NCBI GenBank assembly: GCA_963855995.1
Contig: OY979725.1
Coordinates: forward strand, 5,280,118-5,344,117
Source of the DNA: Muricea muricata
Taxonomy: Eukaryota > Cnidaria > Anthozoa > Malacalcyonacea > Plexauridae
DNA length: 64,000 nt
Direction: 5' to 3'
Numbering within the stretch: position 1 is the stretch's first letter; every line of letters starts with the position of its first letter. A program made the translations under genes and the position numbers. Under the pieces are notes generated by a model. The model did not search any database. It was given only the letters and a program-made list of their open reading frames with translations, and was not told the origin of the DNA. Below are positions 15,001 to 29,330 of this stretch, piece after piece.

Positions 15001-17367
15001 TATAAGACAGGTATAAGACAGGTATAAGATTGGTATAAGACACGTATAAAACAGATATAAGACAGGTAAAAGACAGGTGTAAAAGAGGTATATGGCAGGT
15101 ATAAGACAGGTATAAAAAAGGTATAAGACAGGTATAAGAAAGGTATAACACAGGTATAATACAGGTATACGACAGGTATAAAATAGGTTAAAGAAAGGTA
15201 TTAGACAGGTGTAAGACATGTATAAGGCAGGTATAAGGCAGGTATAAAACAGGTTGATTACATGTATATCACAGTAAAACACAGGTAAAAGACGGGTATT
15301 TGGCAGGTATTAGGCAGGTATAAGGTAGGTATAAGAAAAGTATAAGGCGGGTATAAGGCAGGTATAAGGCAGGTACAAGACAGGTAAAAGACAGGTACAA
15401 GACAGGTAAAAGACAGGTACAAGACAGGTATAAGAATATTATAAGACAGGTATAAGGAAGGTGTAAGACAGGTATAAGACAAGTATAAGACAGGTATAAG
15501 ACACGTATAAGACAGGTATAAGACAGGTATAAGATTGGTATAAGACAGGTATAAAATAGGTATAAGACAGGTATAAGACAGGTGTAAAAGGGGTATATGG
15601 CAGGTATAAGACAGGTACAAAACAGGTGTAAGACAGGTATAAGACAGGTAAAAGAACGCTACAAAACAGGTGTAAGAAAGTTTTAAGGCTGGTATAAGGC
15701 ATGTATAAGAAGTATAAGACAGGTATAAGACAGGTATAAGACAGGTATAAGGCAGGTCGAAGACAGGTATAAGACAAGTATAAGACAGGTATAAGAGTGG
15801 TATAAGACAGGCATAAGACAGGTATAAGACAGGTATAAGACATGTATAAGACAGGTATAAGACTTGCACAACACAGGTATAAGACAGGTATGAGACATTA
15901 ATAAGCCAGGCATAAGACAGGTATAAGAAAGGTATAACGCAGGTATAACGAAGGTATAAGACAGGTATAAGACAGGTATAAGCCAGGTATAAGACAGGTA
16001 TAGGACAGGTATAGGACTGGTATAAGACAGGTATAGGACAGGTATAAGACAAGTAAAAGACAGGTATAGGACTGGTATAAGACAGGTATAAGACAAGTAT
16101 AAGACAGGTTTAAGAAAGGTATAAGACAGGTATAAGACAGGTATAAGATGGATATAAGGCAGGTATAAGACAGGTAAAAAACAGGTATAAGACATGTATA
16201 AGAAAGGTATAACACAGGTATAATACAGGTATACGACAGGTATAAAACAGGTTAAAGACAGGTATTAGACAGGTGTAAGACATGTGTAAGGCAGGTAAGG
16301 CAGGTATAAGACAGGTTATTACATGTATATCACAGTAAAACACAGGTAAAATACAGGTATTTGGCAGGTATAAGGCAGGTATAAGGCAGGTATAAGGAAA
16401 GTATAAGGCAGGTATAAGGCAGGTATAAGGCAGGTACAAGACAGGTAAAAGACAGGTACAAGACAGGTAAAAGACAGGGATAAGACAGGTATAAGTCAGG
16501 TGTAAGACAGGTATAAGACAAGTATAAGACAGGTATAAGACAGGTATAAGACAGTTATAAGACAGGTATAAGATTGGTATAAGACAGGTATAAAACAGGT
16601 ATAAGACAGGTATAAGACAGGTGTAAAAGGGGTATATGGCAGGTATAAGACAGGTATAAAACAGGTATAAGACAGGTATAAGACAGGTAAAAGAACGCTA
16701 TAAAACAGGTGTAAGAAAGTTTTAAGGCCGGTATAAGGCATGTAAAAGCAAGGTATAAGACAGGTATAAGACAGGTATAAGGCAGGTCTAAGACGGGTAT
16801 AAGACAAGTATAAGACAGGTATATGAGTGGTATAAGACAGGTATAAGACAGGTATAAGACAGGTATAAGACATGTATAAGACAGGTATAAGACTTGCACA
16901 ACACAGGTATAAGACAGGTATAAGACATTAATAAGCCAGGCATAAGACAGGTATAAGAAAGGTATAACGCAGGTATAACACAGGTATAAGACAGGTATAA
17001 GACAAATAAAATACAGGTATAAGACAGGTATAAGACAGGTATAAGACAGGTAAAAAAACGCTATAACACAGGTATAAGAAAGTTATGAGGCTGGTATAAG
17101 GCAGGTATAAGCAAGTTATAAGACTGGTATAAGACAGGTATAAGGCAGGTGTAAGACAGGTATAAGACAGGTATAAAACAGGTATAAGATTGGTATAAGA
17201 CACGTATAAAACAGATATAAGACAGGTAAAAGACAGGTGTAAAAGAGGTATATGGCAGGTATAAGACAGGTATAAAACAGGTATAAGACAGGTATAAGAA
17301 AGGTATAACACAGGTATAATACAGGTATACGACAGGTATAAAACAGGTTAAAGAAAGGTATTAGACA

Positions 17368-17833
17368 GGTGTAAGACATGTATAAGTCAGGTATAAGGCA
17401 GGTATAAAACACGTATATTACATGTATATCACAGTAAAACACAGGTAAAAGACAGGTATTTGGCAGGTATAAGGCAGGTATAAGGTAGGTATAAGAAAAG
17501 TATAAGGCGGGTATAAGGCAGGTATAAGGCAGGTACAAGACAGGTAAAAGACAGGTACAAGACAAGTAAAAAACAGGTACAAAACAGGTAAGTAAGACAG
17601 GGTGTAAGACATGTATAAGTCAGGTATAAGGCAGGTATAAAACAGGTATATTACATGTATATCACAGTAAAACACAGGTAAAAGACAGGTATTTGGCAGG
17701 TATAAGGCAGGTATAAGGTAGGTATAAGAAAAGTATAAGGCGGGTATAAGGCAGGTATAAGGCAGGTACAAGACAGGTAAAAGACAGGTACAAGACAGGT
17801 AAAAAACAGGTACAAGACAGGTATAAGACAGGT
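17368..17833 (+). repeat. 233-bp tandem duplication with a scarred junction
   Basis: The segment beginning GGTGTAAGACATG at 17368 starts again at 17601, so about 233 bp is repeated head to tail. It includes the TATTACATGTATA module and the run of GGTACAAGACA monomers. The junction near 17588-17603 is irregular: it reads GGTAAGTAAGACAGGGTG, with a broken monomer and an extra G, and does not fit an 11-bp unit. Elsewhere monomer phase is usually preserved, so this looks like a non-homologous or microhomology join. Confidence 0.8.
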
Positions 17834-18008
17834 ATAAGACAGGTATAAGACACGTATAAGACAGGTATAAGACAGGTATAAGATTGGTATAAGACAGGTA
17901 TAAAATAGGTATAAGACAGGTATAAGACAGGTGTAAAAGGGGTATATGGCAGGTATAAGACAGGTATAAAACAGGTATAACAGAGGTATAAGACAGGTAA
18001 AAGAACGC

Positions 18009-20423
18009 TACAAAACAGGTGTAAGAAAGTTTTAAGGCTGGTATAAGGCATGTATAAGCAGGTATAAGACTGGTATAAGACAGGTATAAGACAGGTATAA
18101 GGCAGGTCTAAGACAGGTATAAAACAAGTATAAGACAGGTATAAGAGTGGTATAAGACAGGTATAAGACAGGTATAAGACAGGTATAAGACATGTATAAG
18201 ACAGGTATAAGACTTGCACAACACAGGTATAAGACAGGTATAAGACATTAATTAGCCAGGCATAAGACAGGTATAAGAAAGGTATAACGCAGGTATAACG
18301 AAGGTATAAGACAGGTAAAAGACAGGTATAAGCGAGGTATAAGACAGGTATAGGACAGGTATAGGACTGGTATAAGACAGGTATAGGACAGGTATAAGAC
18401 AAGTAAAAGACAGGTATAGGACTGGTATAAGACAGGTATAAGACAAGTATAAGACAGGTTTAAGCAAGGTATAAGACAGGTATAAGACAGGTATAAGATG
18501 GATATAAGGCAGGTATAAGACAGGTTTAAGACAGGTATAAGACAGGTATAAGACTGGTAAAAGACAGGTAAAAGACAGGTATAAAACAGGAATAAGACAG
18601 GTATAAGACAGGTATAAAACAGCCAAAAGAATGGTATAAGACAGGTATAAAACCTGTATAAGAAAGGTATAAGAAACGTATAAGACAGGTAAAAGAACGC
18701 TATAAGACAGGTATAAGGCAGGTATAAAGCTGGTATAAGGCAGGTATAACCAAGGTATAAGACAGGTATTAAACAGGTATAAGACAGGTATAAGGCAGGT
18801 ATAAGACAGGTATAAGACAGGTATAAAACAGGTATAAGACAGGTATAAGACAGGTATAAGACAGGTAAAAGAACGCTATAAGACAGGTATAAGAAAGTTT
18901 TAAGGCTTGTATAAAGCAGGTATAAGCAAGGTATAAGACAGGTGTAAGACAGGTATAAGACAAGTATAAGACACGCATAAGACAAGTATAAGACAGGTAT
19001 AACACCGGTATAAGATTGGTATAAGAAGGGTATAAAACAGGTATAAGACAGTTATAAGAAAGGTATAACACAGGTATAATACAGGTATACGACAGGTATA
19101 AAACAGGTTAAAGACAGGTATTAGACGGGTGTAAGACATGTATAAGGCAATTATATGGTAGGTATAAGACAGGTATATTACATGTATAAGACATTAAAAC
19201 ACAGGTAAAAGACGGGTATTAGGCAGGTATAAGGCAGCTATAAGGCAGGTATAAGGAAAGTATAAGGCGGGTATAAGGCAGGTATAAGGCAGGTACAAGA
19301 CAGGTAAAAGACAGGTACAGGACAGGTCTAAGACAGGTATAAGACAGGAATAAGACATTTATAAGACAAGTATAAAACCGGCACAAGACAGGTACAAAGA
19401 AGTTATAAGACAGGTATAAGACAGGTATAAGACAGGTATAAAACAGGTATAACGCAGGTATTAAACAGGTATAAGACAGGTATAAGACAGGTATAAGACA
19501 GGTATAAGACAGGTATAAGACAGGTAAAATACAGGTTTAAGACAGGTATAAGAATGGTATAAGACAGGTATAAGACAGGTATAAGACAGGTATAAGACAT
19601 GTATAAGACAGGTATAAGACTTGCACAACACAGGTATAAGACAGGTATAAAACATTAATAAGCCAGGTATAAGACAGGTATAAAACAGGTATAACGCAGG
19701 TATAAGGAAGTTAAAAGACAGGTATAAGACAGGTAAAACCCAGGTATAAGACAGGTATAGGACAGGTATAGGACTGGTATAAAGCAGGTATAGGACAGGT
19801 ATAAGACAGGTATAAGGAATCTAAAAGGCAGGTATAAGGGAGGTATAAGGAAGGTAAAAAGAAGCTATAACGCAAGCTATAAGCTATAAGGTAAAAGACA
19901 AGTAGAGGACTGGTATAAGACAGGTATAAGACAAGTATAAGACAGGTATAAGAAAGGTATAAGACAGGTATAAGACAGGTATAAGATAGGAATAAGGCAG
20001 GTATAAGACATGTATAAGACAGGTGTAAGACAGGTATAAGACAGGTATAAGACAGGTAAAAGACAGGTATAAAACAGGTATAAGACAGGTATAAGACAGG
20101 TATAACACATCCAAAAGAATGGTATAAGACAGGTATAAAATCTGTATAAGAAAGGTAAAAGACTGGTAATAAACAGGTAAAAGAACGCTATAAGACAAGT
20201 ATAAGGCAGGTATAAGGCTGGTATAACGCAGGTATAACCAAGGTATAAGACAGGTATTAAACAGGTATAAGACATGTATCAGGCAGGTATAAGACAGGTA
20301 TAAGACAGGTAAAAGACAGGTATAACACAGGAATAAGACACGTATAAGACAGGTATCAAACAGCCAAAAGAATGGTATAAGACAGGTATAAAACCTGTAT
20401 AAGAAAGGTATAAGACAGGTATA
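18009..20423 (+). repeat. Long-range duplicated satellite block, copy 2 (offset about 12.5 kb)
   Basis: This is the distal partner of 5460-7810. It is in the same orientation and carries an 81-bp insertion at about 19811-19891 that the proximal copy lacks. The rest matches monomer by monomer, apart from scattered substitutions and a two-monomer length change. Confidence 0.8.
19811..19891 (+). repeat. 81-bp templated insertion inside the satellite
   Basis: Comparison with the paralogous block at about 7270-7300 shows an extra 81 bp here, because the offset changes from 12,532 to 12,613 bp. The first roughly 65 bp of the insert are identical to the module at about 20590-20658, some 780 bp downstream (GGAATCTAAAAGG, then AAGGGAGG, then AAAAAGAAGC). 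The insert ends in a short out-of-phase duplication, AGCTATAAGCTATAAG, before the normal array resumes. This is the pattern expected of a replication template switch. Confidence 0.75.
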
Positions 20424-20679
20424 AGACAGGTAAAAGAACGCTATAAGACAGGTATAAGGCAGGTATAAGGCTGGTATAAGGCAGGTATAACCAAGGTATA
20501 AGACAGGTATTAAACAGGTATAAGACAGGTATAAGGCAGGTATAAGACAGGTATAAGACAGGTATAAAACAGGTATAAGACAGGTATAAGACAGGTATAA
20601 GGAATCTAAAAGGCAGGTATAAGGGAGGTATAAGGAAGGTAAAAAGAAGCTATAACGCAGGTATAAGACAGGTATAAGG

Positions 20680-22883
20680 CAGGTATAAGGCAGGTATAAG
20701 ACAAGTATTAGACAGGTATAAGACAGGTATAAGACAGGTATAAGATAGGAATAAGGCAGGTAAAAGACAAGTATAAGACAGGTATAAGACAGGTATAAGA
20801 CAGGTATAACACCGGTATAAGATTGGTATAAGAAGGGTATAAAACAGGTATAACACAGGTATAAAACAGGTGTAAAAGAGGTATATGGCAGGTATAAGAC
20901 AGGTATAAAACAGGTATAAGACAGTTATAAGAAAGGTATAACACAGGTATAATACAGGTATACGACAGGTATAAAACAGGTTAAAGACAGGTATTAGACG
21001 GGTGTAAGACATGTATAAGGCAGGTATAAGGTAGGTATAAGACAGGTATATTACATGTATAAGACAGTAAAACACAGGTAAAAGACGGGTATTTGGCAGG
21101 TATAAGGCAGCTATAAGGCAGGTATAAGGAAAGTATAAGGCGGGTATAAGGCAGGTATAAGGCAGGTACAAGACAGGTAAAAGACAGGTACAGGACAGGT
21201 CTAAGAAAGGTATAAGACAGGAATAAGACATTTATAAGACAAGTATAAAACCGGTACAAGACAGGTACAAAGAAGTTATAAGACAGGTATAAGACAGGTA
21301 TAAAACAGGTATAACGCAGGTATTAAACAGGTATAAGACAGGTATAAGTCAGGTATAAGACATATATAAGACAGGTATAAGACTTGCACAACACAGGTAT
21401 AAGACCGGTATAAGACATTAATAAGCCAGGTATAAGACAGGTATAAGACAGGTATAACGCAGGTATAAGGCAGGTAAAAGACAGGTATAAGACAGGTAAA
21501 ACCCAGGTATAAGACAGGTATAGGAATGGTATAGGACTGGTATAAGGCAGGTATACGACAGGTATAAGACAGGTAAAAGACAAGTATACGACTGGTATAA
21601 GACAGGTATAAGACAAGTATAAGACAGGTATAAGAAAGGTATAAGACAGGTATAAGACAGGTATAAGATAGGAATAAGGCAGGTATAAGACAGGTATAAG
21701 ACAGGTATAAGACAGGTATAAGCCAGGTATAAGACAGGGAAAAGACAGGTATAAAACAGGTATAAGACAGGTATAACACAGCCAAAAGAATGGTATAAGA
21801 CAGGTATAAAATCTGTACAAGAAAGGTATAAGACAGGTATTAAACAGGTAAAAGAACGCTATAAGACAGGTATAAATCAGGTATAATACAGGTATCAGGC
21901 AGGTATAAGACAGGTATAAGACAGGTGTAAGGCAGGTATAAAGCAGGTATAAGGCAGGTATAAGGCAGGTATAAGGTAGGTATAAGGCAAGTATAAGGCA
22001 GGTATAAGGCAGGTATAGGTCAGGTATAAGGAATCTATAAGGCAGGTATAAGGCAATTTTAAGGCAGGTATACGGCAGGTATAAGGCAGCTATTAGGCGG
22101 GCATAAGGCAGGTATAAGGCAGGTATAAGGCAGGCATAAGACGGGTATAAGACAGCTGTAAAAGAGGTATAAGGAAGGTATAAGACAGGTATAAGACAGG
22201 TATAAGACAGGTATAAGGAAGGTATAAGGAAGGTATACGGCAACTATAAGGCAGGTATAAGGCAGGTATAAGGCAGGTATAAGACAAGTATTAGACAGGT
22301 ATAAGACAGGTATAAGACAGGTATAAGATAGGAATAAGGCAGGTAAAAGACAAGTATAAGAAAGGTATAAGACAGGTATAAGACAGGTATAACACCGGTA
22401 TAAGATTGGTATAAGAAGGGTATAAAACAGGTATAACACAGGTATAAAACAGGTGTAAAAGAGGTATATGGCAGGTATAAGACAGGTATAAAACAGGTAT
22501 AAGACAGTTATAAGAAAGGTATAACACAGGTATAATACAGGTATACGACAGGTATAAAACAGGTTAAAGACAGGTATTAGACGGGTGTAAGACATGTATA
22601 AGGCAGGTATAAGGTAGGTATAAGACAGGTATATTACATGTATAAGACAGTAAAACACAGGTAAAAGACGGGTATTTGGCAGGTATAAGGCAGCTATAAG
22701 GCAGGTATAAGAAAAGTATAAGGCGGGTATAAGGCAGGTATAAGGCAGGTACAAGACAGGTAAAAGACAGGTACAGGACAGGTCTAAGAAAGGTATAAGA
22801 CAGGAATAAGACATTTATAAGACAAGTATAAAACCGGTACAAGACAGGTACAAAGAAGTTATAAGACAGGTATAAGACAGGTA
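20680..22883 (+). repeat. Repeated 620-bp block, offset 1,583 bp
   Basis: About 620 bp at 20680-21300 reappears at 22263-22883 with a constant offset of 1,583 bp, separated by about 960 bp of other satellite. Shared markers in order are GACAAGTATTAGAC, GATAGGAATAAGG, ACACCGGTATAAG, the TATTACATGTATAAG module, GGTACAGGACAGGTC and the CCGGTACAAG monomer. A shorter block of about 145 bp at about 22125-22262 (GGCATAAGACGGG through GGTATACGGCAAC) is also copied at about 22885-23010. Confidence 0.8.
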
Positions 22884-24239
22884 TAAGGCAGGCATAAGAC
22901 AGGTATAAGACAGCTGTAAAAGAGGTATAAGGAAGGTATAAGACAGGTATAAGACAGGTATAAGACAGGTATAAGGAAGGTATAAGGAAGGTATACGGCA
23001 ACTATAAGGCAGGTATAAGGCAGGTATAAGGAAGGTAAAAGGCAGCTATAACGCAGGTATAAGGCAGGTAAAAGGCAGGTATAAGACAGGTATAAGACAG
23101 GTGTAAGACAGGTTTAAGACAGTTATAAAACAAGTATAAGGAAGGTATAAGGCAGGTATAATGCAGGTATAAGGCAGGTATAAGGCAAGTATAAGGAATG
23201 TATAAGGCAGGTATAAGTCAGGTATAAGGAATCTAAAAGGCAGGTATAAGGGAGGTATAAGGAAGGTAAAAAGAAGCTATAACGCAGGTAAAAGACAGGT
23301 ATAAGGCAGGTATAAGGCAGGTATAAGACAAGTATTAGACAGGTATAAGACAGGTATAAGACAGGTATAAGATAGGAATAAGGCAGGTTAAAGACAGGTA
23401 TAAGACAGGTATAAGACAGGTATAAGCAAGGTATAAGACAGGTTTAAGACAGCTATAACACAGGTATAAGATTGGTATAAGACAGGTATAAAAGAGGTAT
23501 AAGACAGGTATAAGACAGCTGTAAAAGAGGTATATGGCAGGTATAAGATAGGTTTAAAACAGGTATAAGACAGGTTTAAGATAGGTATAACACAGGTATA
23601 ATACAGGTATACGACAGGTATAAAACAGGTTAAAGACAGGTATTAGACAGGTGTAAGACATGTATAAGGCAGGTATAAGGCAGGTATAAGACAGGTATAT
23701 TACATGTATAAGACAGTAAAACACAGGTAAAAGACAGGTATTTGGCAGGTATAGGGCAGGTATAAGACAGGCATAAGGAAAGTAAAAGGCAGGTATAAGG
23801 CGGGTATAAGGCAGGTACAAGACAGGTAAAAGACAGGTACAACACAGGTATAACACAGGTATAAGACAGGAATAAGAAATGTATAAGAAACGTAAAAAAC
23901 ATATAAAAGAGAGGTACAAAGAAGGTATAAGACAGGTATAAGATGGGTATAAGACAGGTATATAACAGGTATAAGACAAGTATAAAACAGGTATAAGACA
24001 GGTAAAAGACAGCTATAGGACTGGTATAAGATAGCTATAAAAAAGGTATAAGACAGGTAAAAGAAAGGTATAAGACAGGTATAAGAAAGGTATAAGATAG
24101 GAATAAGGCAGGTATAAGGTATGTAAAAGACAGGTATAAGACAGGTATAAGACAGGTATGAGAATGGTATAAGACAGGTATAAGACAGGTAAAAGAACGC
24201 TATAAGACAGGTATAAGAAAGTTGTAAGGCTGGTATAAG

Positions 24240-27200
24240 GCAGGTATAAGACAGGTATAAGACAGCTATAAGACTGGTAAAGGACAGGTATAAGACAGGT
24301 ATAAATCAGGTATAAGAAAGGTATAAGGCAGGTATAAAGCACGTATAAGGCAGGTATAAGGCAAATATAAGGCAGGTATAAGGCATGTATAAGTCAGGTA
24401 TAAGGAATCTAAAAGGCAGGTATAAGGCAGGTATAAGGAAGGTAAAAGGCAGCTATAACGCAGGTATAAGAAAGGTATAAGACAGGTATAAGACAGGTGT
24501 AAGACAGGTTTAAGACAGGTATAAATCAGTAATAAGAAAGGTATAAGGCATGTATAAGGCAGGTATAAGGCAGGTATAAGGCAAGTATAAGGTGTGTATA
24601 AAACTGGTATAAGTCAGGTATAAGGAATCTAAAAGGCAGGTATAAAAGAGGTATAAGGAAGGTAAAAGGCAGCTATAACGAAGGTATAAGTTAGGTATAA
24701 GGCAGGTATAAGGCAGGTATAAGACAGGTATAAGACAGGTATAAGACAGGTATAAAACAGGTATAAGACAGGTAAAAGACAGGTAAAAGAATGGTATAAG
24801 ACAGGTATAACACAGAATAAGAATGGTATAAGACAGGTTTAAAACAGGTATAAGACAGGTATAAGAAATGTATAAGACAAGTAAAAGAACGCTATAAGAC
24901 AGGTATAAGAAAGTTATAAGGCTGGTATAAGGCAGGTGTAAGACAGGTATAAGACAAGTATAAGACAGGTATAAGACAGGAATAAAACATGTATAAGACA
25001 GGTATAAAAAAGGTACAAGACAGGTACAAAGCAGGTATAAGAGAGGTATAACACAGGTATAAGACAGGTATAAGACAGGTATAAGACAGGTATGAGACAG
25101 GTAAAATACATATATAAGACAGGTATAAGACAGGTATAAGACAGGTAAAAAAACGCGATAAGACAGGTATAAGAAAGTTATAAGGCTGGTATAAGGCAGG
25201 TATAAGCAAGGTATAAGACTGGTATAAGACAGGTATAAGGCAGGTGTAAGATAGGTATAAGACAAGTATAAGACAGGTATAAGACAGGTATAAGACAGGT
25301 ATAAGACAGGTATAAGACAGGTATAACATTGGTATAAGACACGTATAAAACAGATATAAGACAGGTAAAAGACAGGTGTAAAAGAGGTATATGGCAGGTA
25401 TAAGACAGGTATAAAACAGGTATAAGACAGGTATAAGAAAGGTATAACACAGGTATAACACAGGTATACGACAGGTATAAAATAGGTTTAAGACAGGTAT
25501 TAGACAGGTGTAAGACATGTATAAGACAGGTATAAGGCAGGTATAAGACAGGTATATTACATGTATATCAAAATAAAACACAGGTAAAAGACAGGTATTT
25601 GGCATGTATAAGGCAGGTATAAGGCAGGCATAAGGAAAGTATAAGGCGGGTATAAGGCAGGTATAAGGCAGGTACAAGACAGGTAAAAGAAAGGTACAAG
25701 ACAGGTAAAAGACAGGTACAAGACAGGTATAAGACAGGTATAATACAGGTATAATACAGGTGTAAGAAATGTATAAGACAAGTATAAGACAGGTATAAGA
25801 CAGGTATAAGACAGGTATAAGACAGGTATAAGACAGGTATAAAATTGGTATAAGACAGGTAAAAAACAGGTATAAGACAGGTGTAAAAAAGGTATATGGC
25901 AGGTATAAGACAGGTATAGAACAGGTTTAAGACAGGTATAAGACAGGTAAAAGAACGCTATAAAACAGGTGTAAGAAAGTTTTAAGGCTGGTATAAGGCA
26001 TGTATAAGCACGGTATAAGACAGGTATAAGACAGGTATAAGGCAGATCTAAGACAGGTATAAGACAAGTATAAGAAAGGTATAAGAATGGTATAAGAAAG
26101 GTATAAGAAAGGTATAAGACAGGTATAAGACAGGTATAAGACATGTATAAGACAGGTATAAGACTTGCACAACACAGGTATAAGACAGGTATAAGACATT
26201 AATAAGCCATGTATAAGAAAGGTATAAGAAAGGTATAACGCAGGTATAAGGCAGGTATAAGACAGGTATAAGACAGGTATAAGAAAGGTATAAGACAGGT
26301 ATAGGACAGGTATAGGACTGGTTTAAGACAGGTATAGGACAGGTGTAAGACAAGTAAAAGACAGGTATAGGACTGGTATAAGACAGGTATAAGACATGTA
26401 TAAGACAGGTTTAAGAAAGGTATAAGACAGGTATAAGACAGGTATAAGACAGGTAAAAGACAGGTATAACACAGGAATAAGACAGGTATAAGACAGGTAT
26501 CAAACAGCCAAAAGAATGGTATAAGACAGGTATAAAACCTGTATAAGAAAGGTATAAGACAGGTATAAGACAGGTAAAAGAACGCTATAAGACAGGTATA
26601 AGGCAGGTATAAGGCTGGTATAAGGCAGGTATAACCAAGGTATAAGACACGTATTAAACAGGTATAAGACAGGTATAAGGCAGGTATAAGACAGGTATAA
26701 GACAGGTATAAAACAGGTATAAGACAGGTATAAGACAGGTAAAAGAACGCTATAAGACAGGTATAAGAAAGTTGTAAGGCTGGTATAAGGCAGGTATAAG
26801 ACAGAAATAAGACAGCTATAAGACTGGTAAAGGACAGGTATAAGACAGGTATAAATCAGGTATAAGAAAGGTATAAGGCAGGTATAAAGCACGTATAAGG
26901 CAGGTATAAGGCAAATATAAGGCAGGTATAAGGCATGTATAAGTCAGGTATAAGGAATCTAAAAGGCAGGTATAAGGCAGGTATAAGGAAGGTAAAAGGC
27001 AGCTATAACGCAGGTATAAGAAAGGTATAAGACAGGTATAAGACAGGTGTAAGACAGGTTTAAGACAGGTATAAATCAGTAATAAGAAAGAAATAAGGCA
27101 TGTATAAGACAGGTATAAGGCAGGTATAAGGCAAGTATAAGGTGTGTATAAAACTGGTATAAGTCAGGTATAAGGAATCTAAAAGGCAGGTATAAAAGAG

Positions 27201-29330
27201 GTATAAGGAAGGTAAAAGGCAGCTATAACGAAGGTATAAGTTAGGTATAAGGCAGGTATAAGGCAGGTATAAGACAGGTATAAGACAGGTATAAGACAGG
27301 TATAAGACAGGTATAAGACAGGTAAAAGACAGGTAAAAGAATGGTATAAGACAGGTATAAGACAGAATAAGAATGGTATAAAACAGGTTTAAAACAGGTA
27401 TAAGACAGGTATAAGAAATGTATAAGACAAGTAAAAGAACGCTATAAGACAGGTATAAGAAAATTATAAGGCTGGTATAAGGCAGGTGTAAGACAGGTAT
27501 AAGACAAGTATAAAACAGGTATAAGACAGGTATAAGACAGGTATAAGACAGGTATAAGATTTGTATAAGAGAGGTATAAAACAGGTATAAGACAGGTGTA
27601 ATAGAGGTATACGGCAGGTATAAGACAGGTATAAAACAGGTATAAGACAGGTGTAAGACAGGTATAAGACAGGTATAGGACAGGTATAAACAGGTATAAG
27701 ACAGGAATAAGAATGGTATAAGACAGGTATAAGACAGGTGTAACACAGGTACAAGACAGGTATTAGACAGGTATAAGTTAGGTATAAGACAGGTATGAAG
27801 CAGGTATAACGAAGGTATAAGGCAGATACAAGACAGGTAAAAGAAAGGTACAAGACAGGAATAAAACATGTATAAGACAGGTATAAAAAAGGTACAAGAC
27901 AGGTACAAAGCAGGTATAAGAGAGGTATAACACACGTATAAGACAGGTATAAGACAGGTATAAGACAGGTATAAGACAGGTAAAATACAGGTATAAGACA
28001 GGTATAAGACAGGTATAAGACAGGTAAAAAAACGCGATAAGACAGGTATAAGAAAGTTATAAGGCTGGTATAAGGCAGGTATAAGCAAGGTATAAGACTG
28101 GTATAAGACAGGTATAAGGCAGGTGTAAGATAGGTATAAGACAAGTATAAGACAGGTATAAGACAGGTATAAGACAGGTATAAGACAGGTATAAGACAGG
28201 TATAACATTGGTATAAGACACGTATAAAACAGATATAAGACAGGTAAAAGAGAGGTGTAAAAGAGGTATATGGCAGGTATAAGACAGGTATAAAACAGGT
28301 ATAAGACAGGTATAAGAAAGGTATAACACAGGTATAATACAGGTATACGACAGGTATAAAATAGGTTTAAGACAGGTATTAGACAGGTGTAAGACATGTA
28401 TAAGACAGGTATAAGGCAGGTATAAGACAGGTATATTACATGTATATCAAAATAAAACACAGGTAAAAGACAGGTATTTGGCATGTATAAGGCAGGTATA
28501 AGGCAGGCATAAGGAAAGTATAAGGCGGGTATAAGGCAGGTATAAGGCAGGTACAAGACAGGTAAAAGAAAGGTACAAGACAGGTAAAAGACAGGTACAA
28601 GACAGGTATAAGACAGGTATAATACAGGTATAATACAGGTGTAGGAAATGTATAAGACAAGTATAAGACAGGTATAAGACAGGTATAAGACAGGTATAAG
28701 ACAGGTATAAGACAGGTATAAGATTGGTATAAGACAGGTATAAAACAGGTATAAGACAGGTATAACACAGGTGTAAAAAAGGTATATGGCAGGTATAAGA
28801 CAGGTATAGAACAGGTATAAGACAGGTATAAGACAGGTAAAAGAACGCTATAAAACAGGTGTAAGAAAGTTTTAAGGCTGGTATAAGGCATGTATAAGCA
28901 CGGTATAAGACAGGTATAAGACAGGTATAAGGCAGGTCTAAGACAGGTATAAGACAAGTATAAGAAAGGTATAAGAATGGTATAAGAAAGGTATAAGAAA
29001 GGTATAAGACAGGTATAAGACAGGTATAAGACATGTATAAGACAGGTATAAGACTTGCACAACACAGGTATAAGACAGGTATAAGACATTAATAAGCCAT
29101 GTATAAGAAAGGTATAAGAAAGGTATAACGCAGGTATAAGGCAGGTATAAGACAGGTATAAGACAGGTATAAGAAAGGTATAAGACAGGTATAGGACAGG
29201 TATAGGACTGGTTTAAGACAGGTATAGGACAGGTGTAAGACAAGTAAAAGACAGGTATAGGACTGGTATAAGACAGGTATAAGACAAGTGTAAGACAGGT
29301 TTAAGAAAGGTATAAGACAGGTATAAGACA
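24240..29330 (+). repeat. Tandem higher-order repeat of 2.55-2.89 kb, two copies
   Basis: The sequence from about 24240 to 26790 is repeated at about 26790-29330. The offset is 2,550 bp at the start (AGACTGGTAAAGGACAGG at 24271 and 26821) and becomes 2,879 and then 2,890 bp after an extra segment of about 330 bp in the second copy (about 27528-27857) and one more monomer. Both copies carry the rare AAAACGCGATAAG, CATTGGTATAAG and TATCAAAATAAAAC variants, which link them to each other rather than to other blocks. Confidence 0.85.

Noticed and set aside
27060..28556. Long minus-strand reading frames across the array, here 498 codons, as protein-coding genes
   Set aside because: They encode only variants of one 11-residue cycle, occur in all three minus phases over the same DNA, end wherever a point change makes a stop, and have no promoter, splice or composition change at their ends. 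The stop-free monomer explains them fully.
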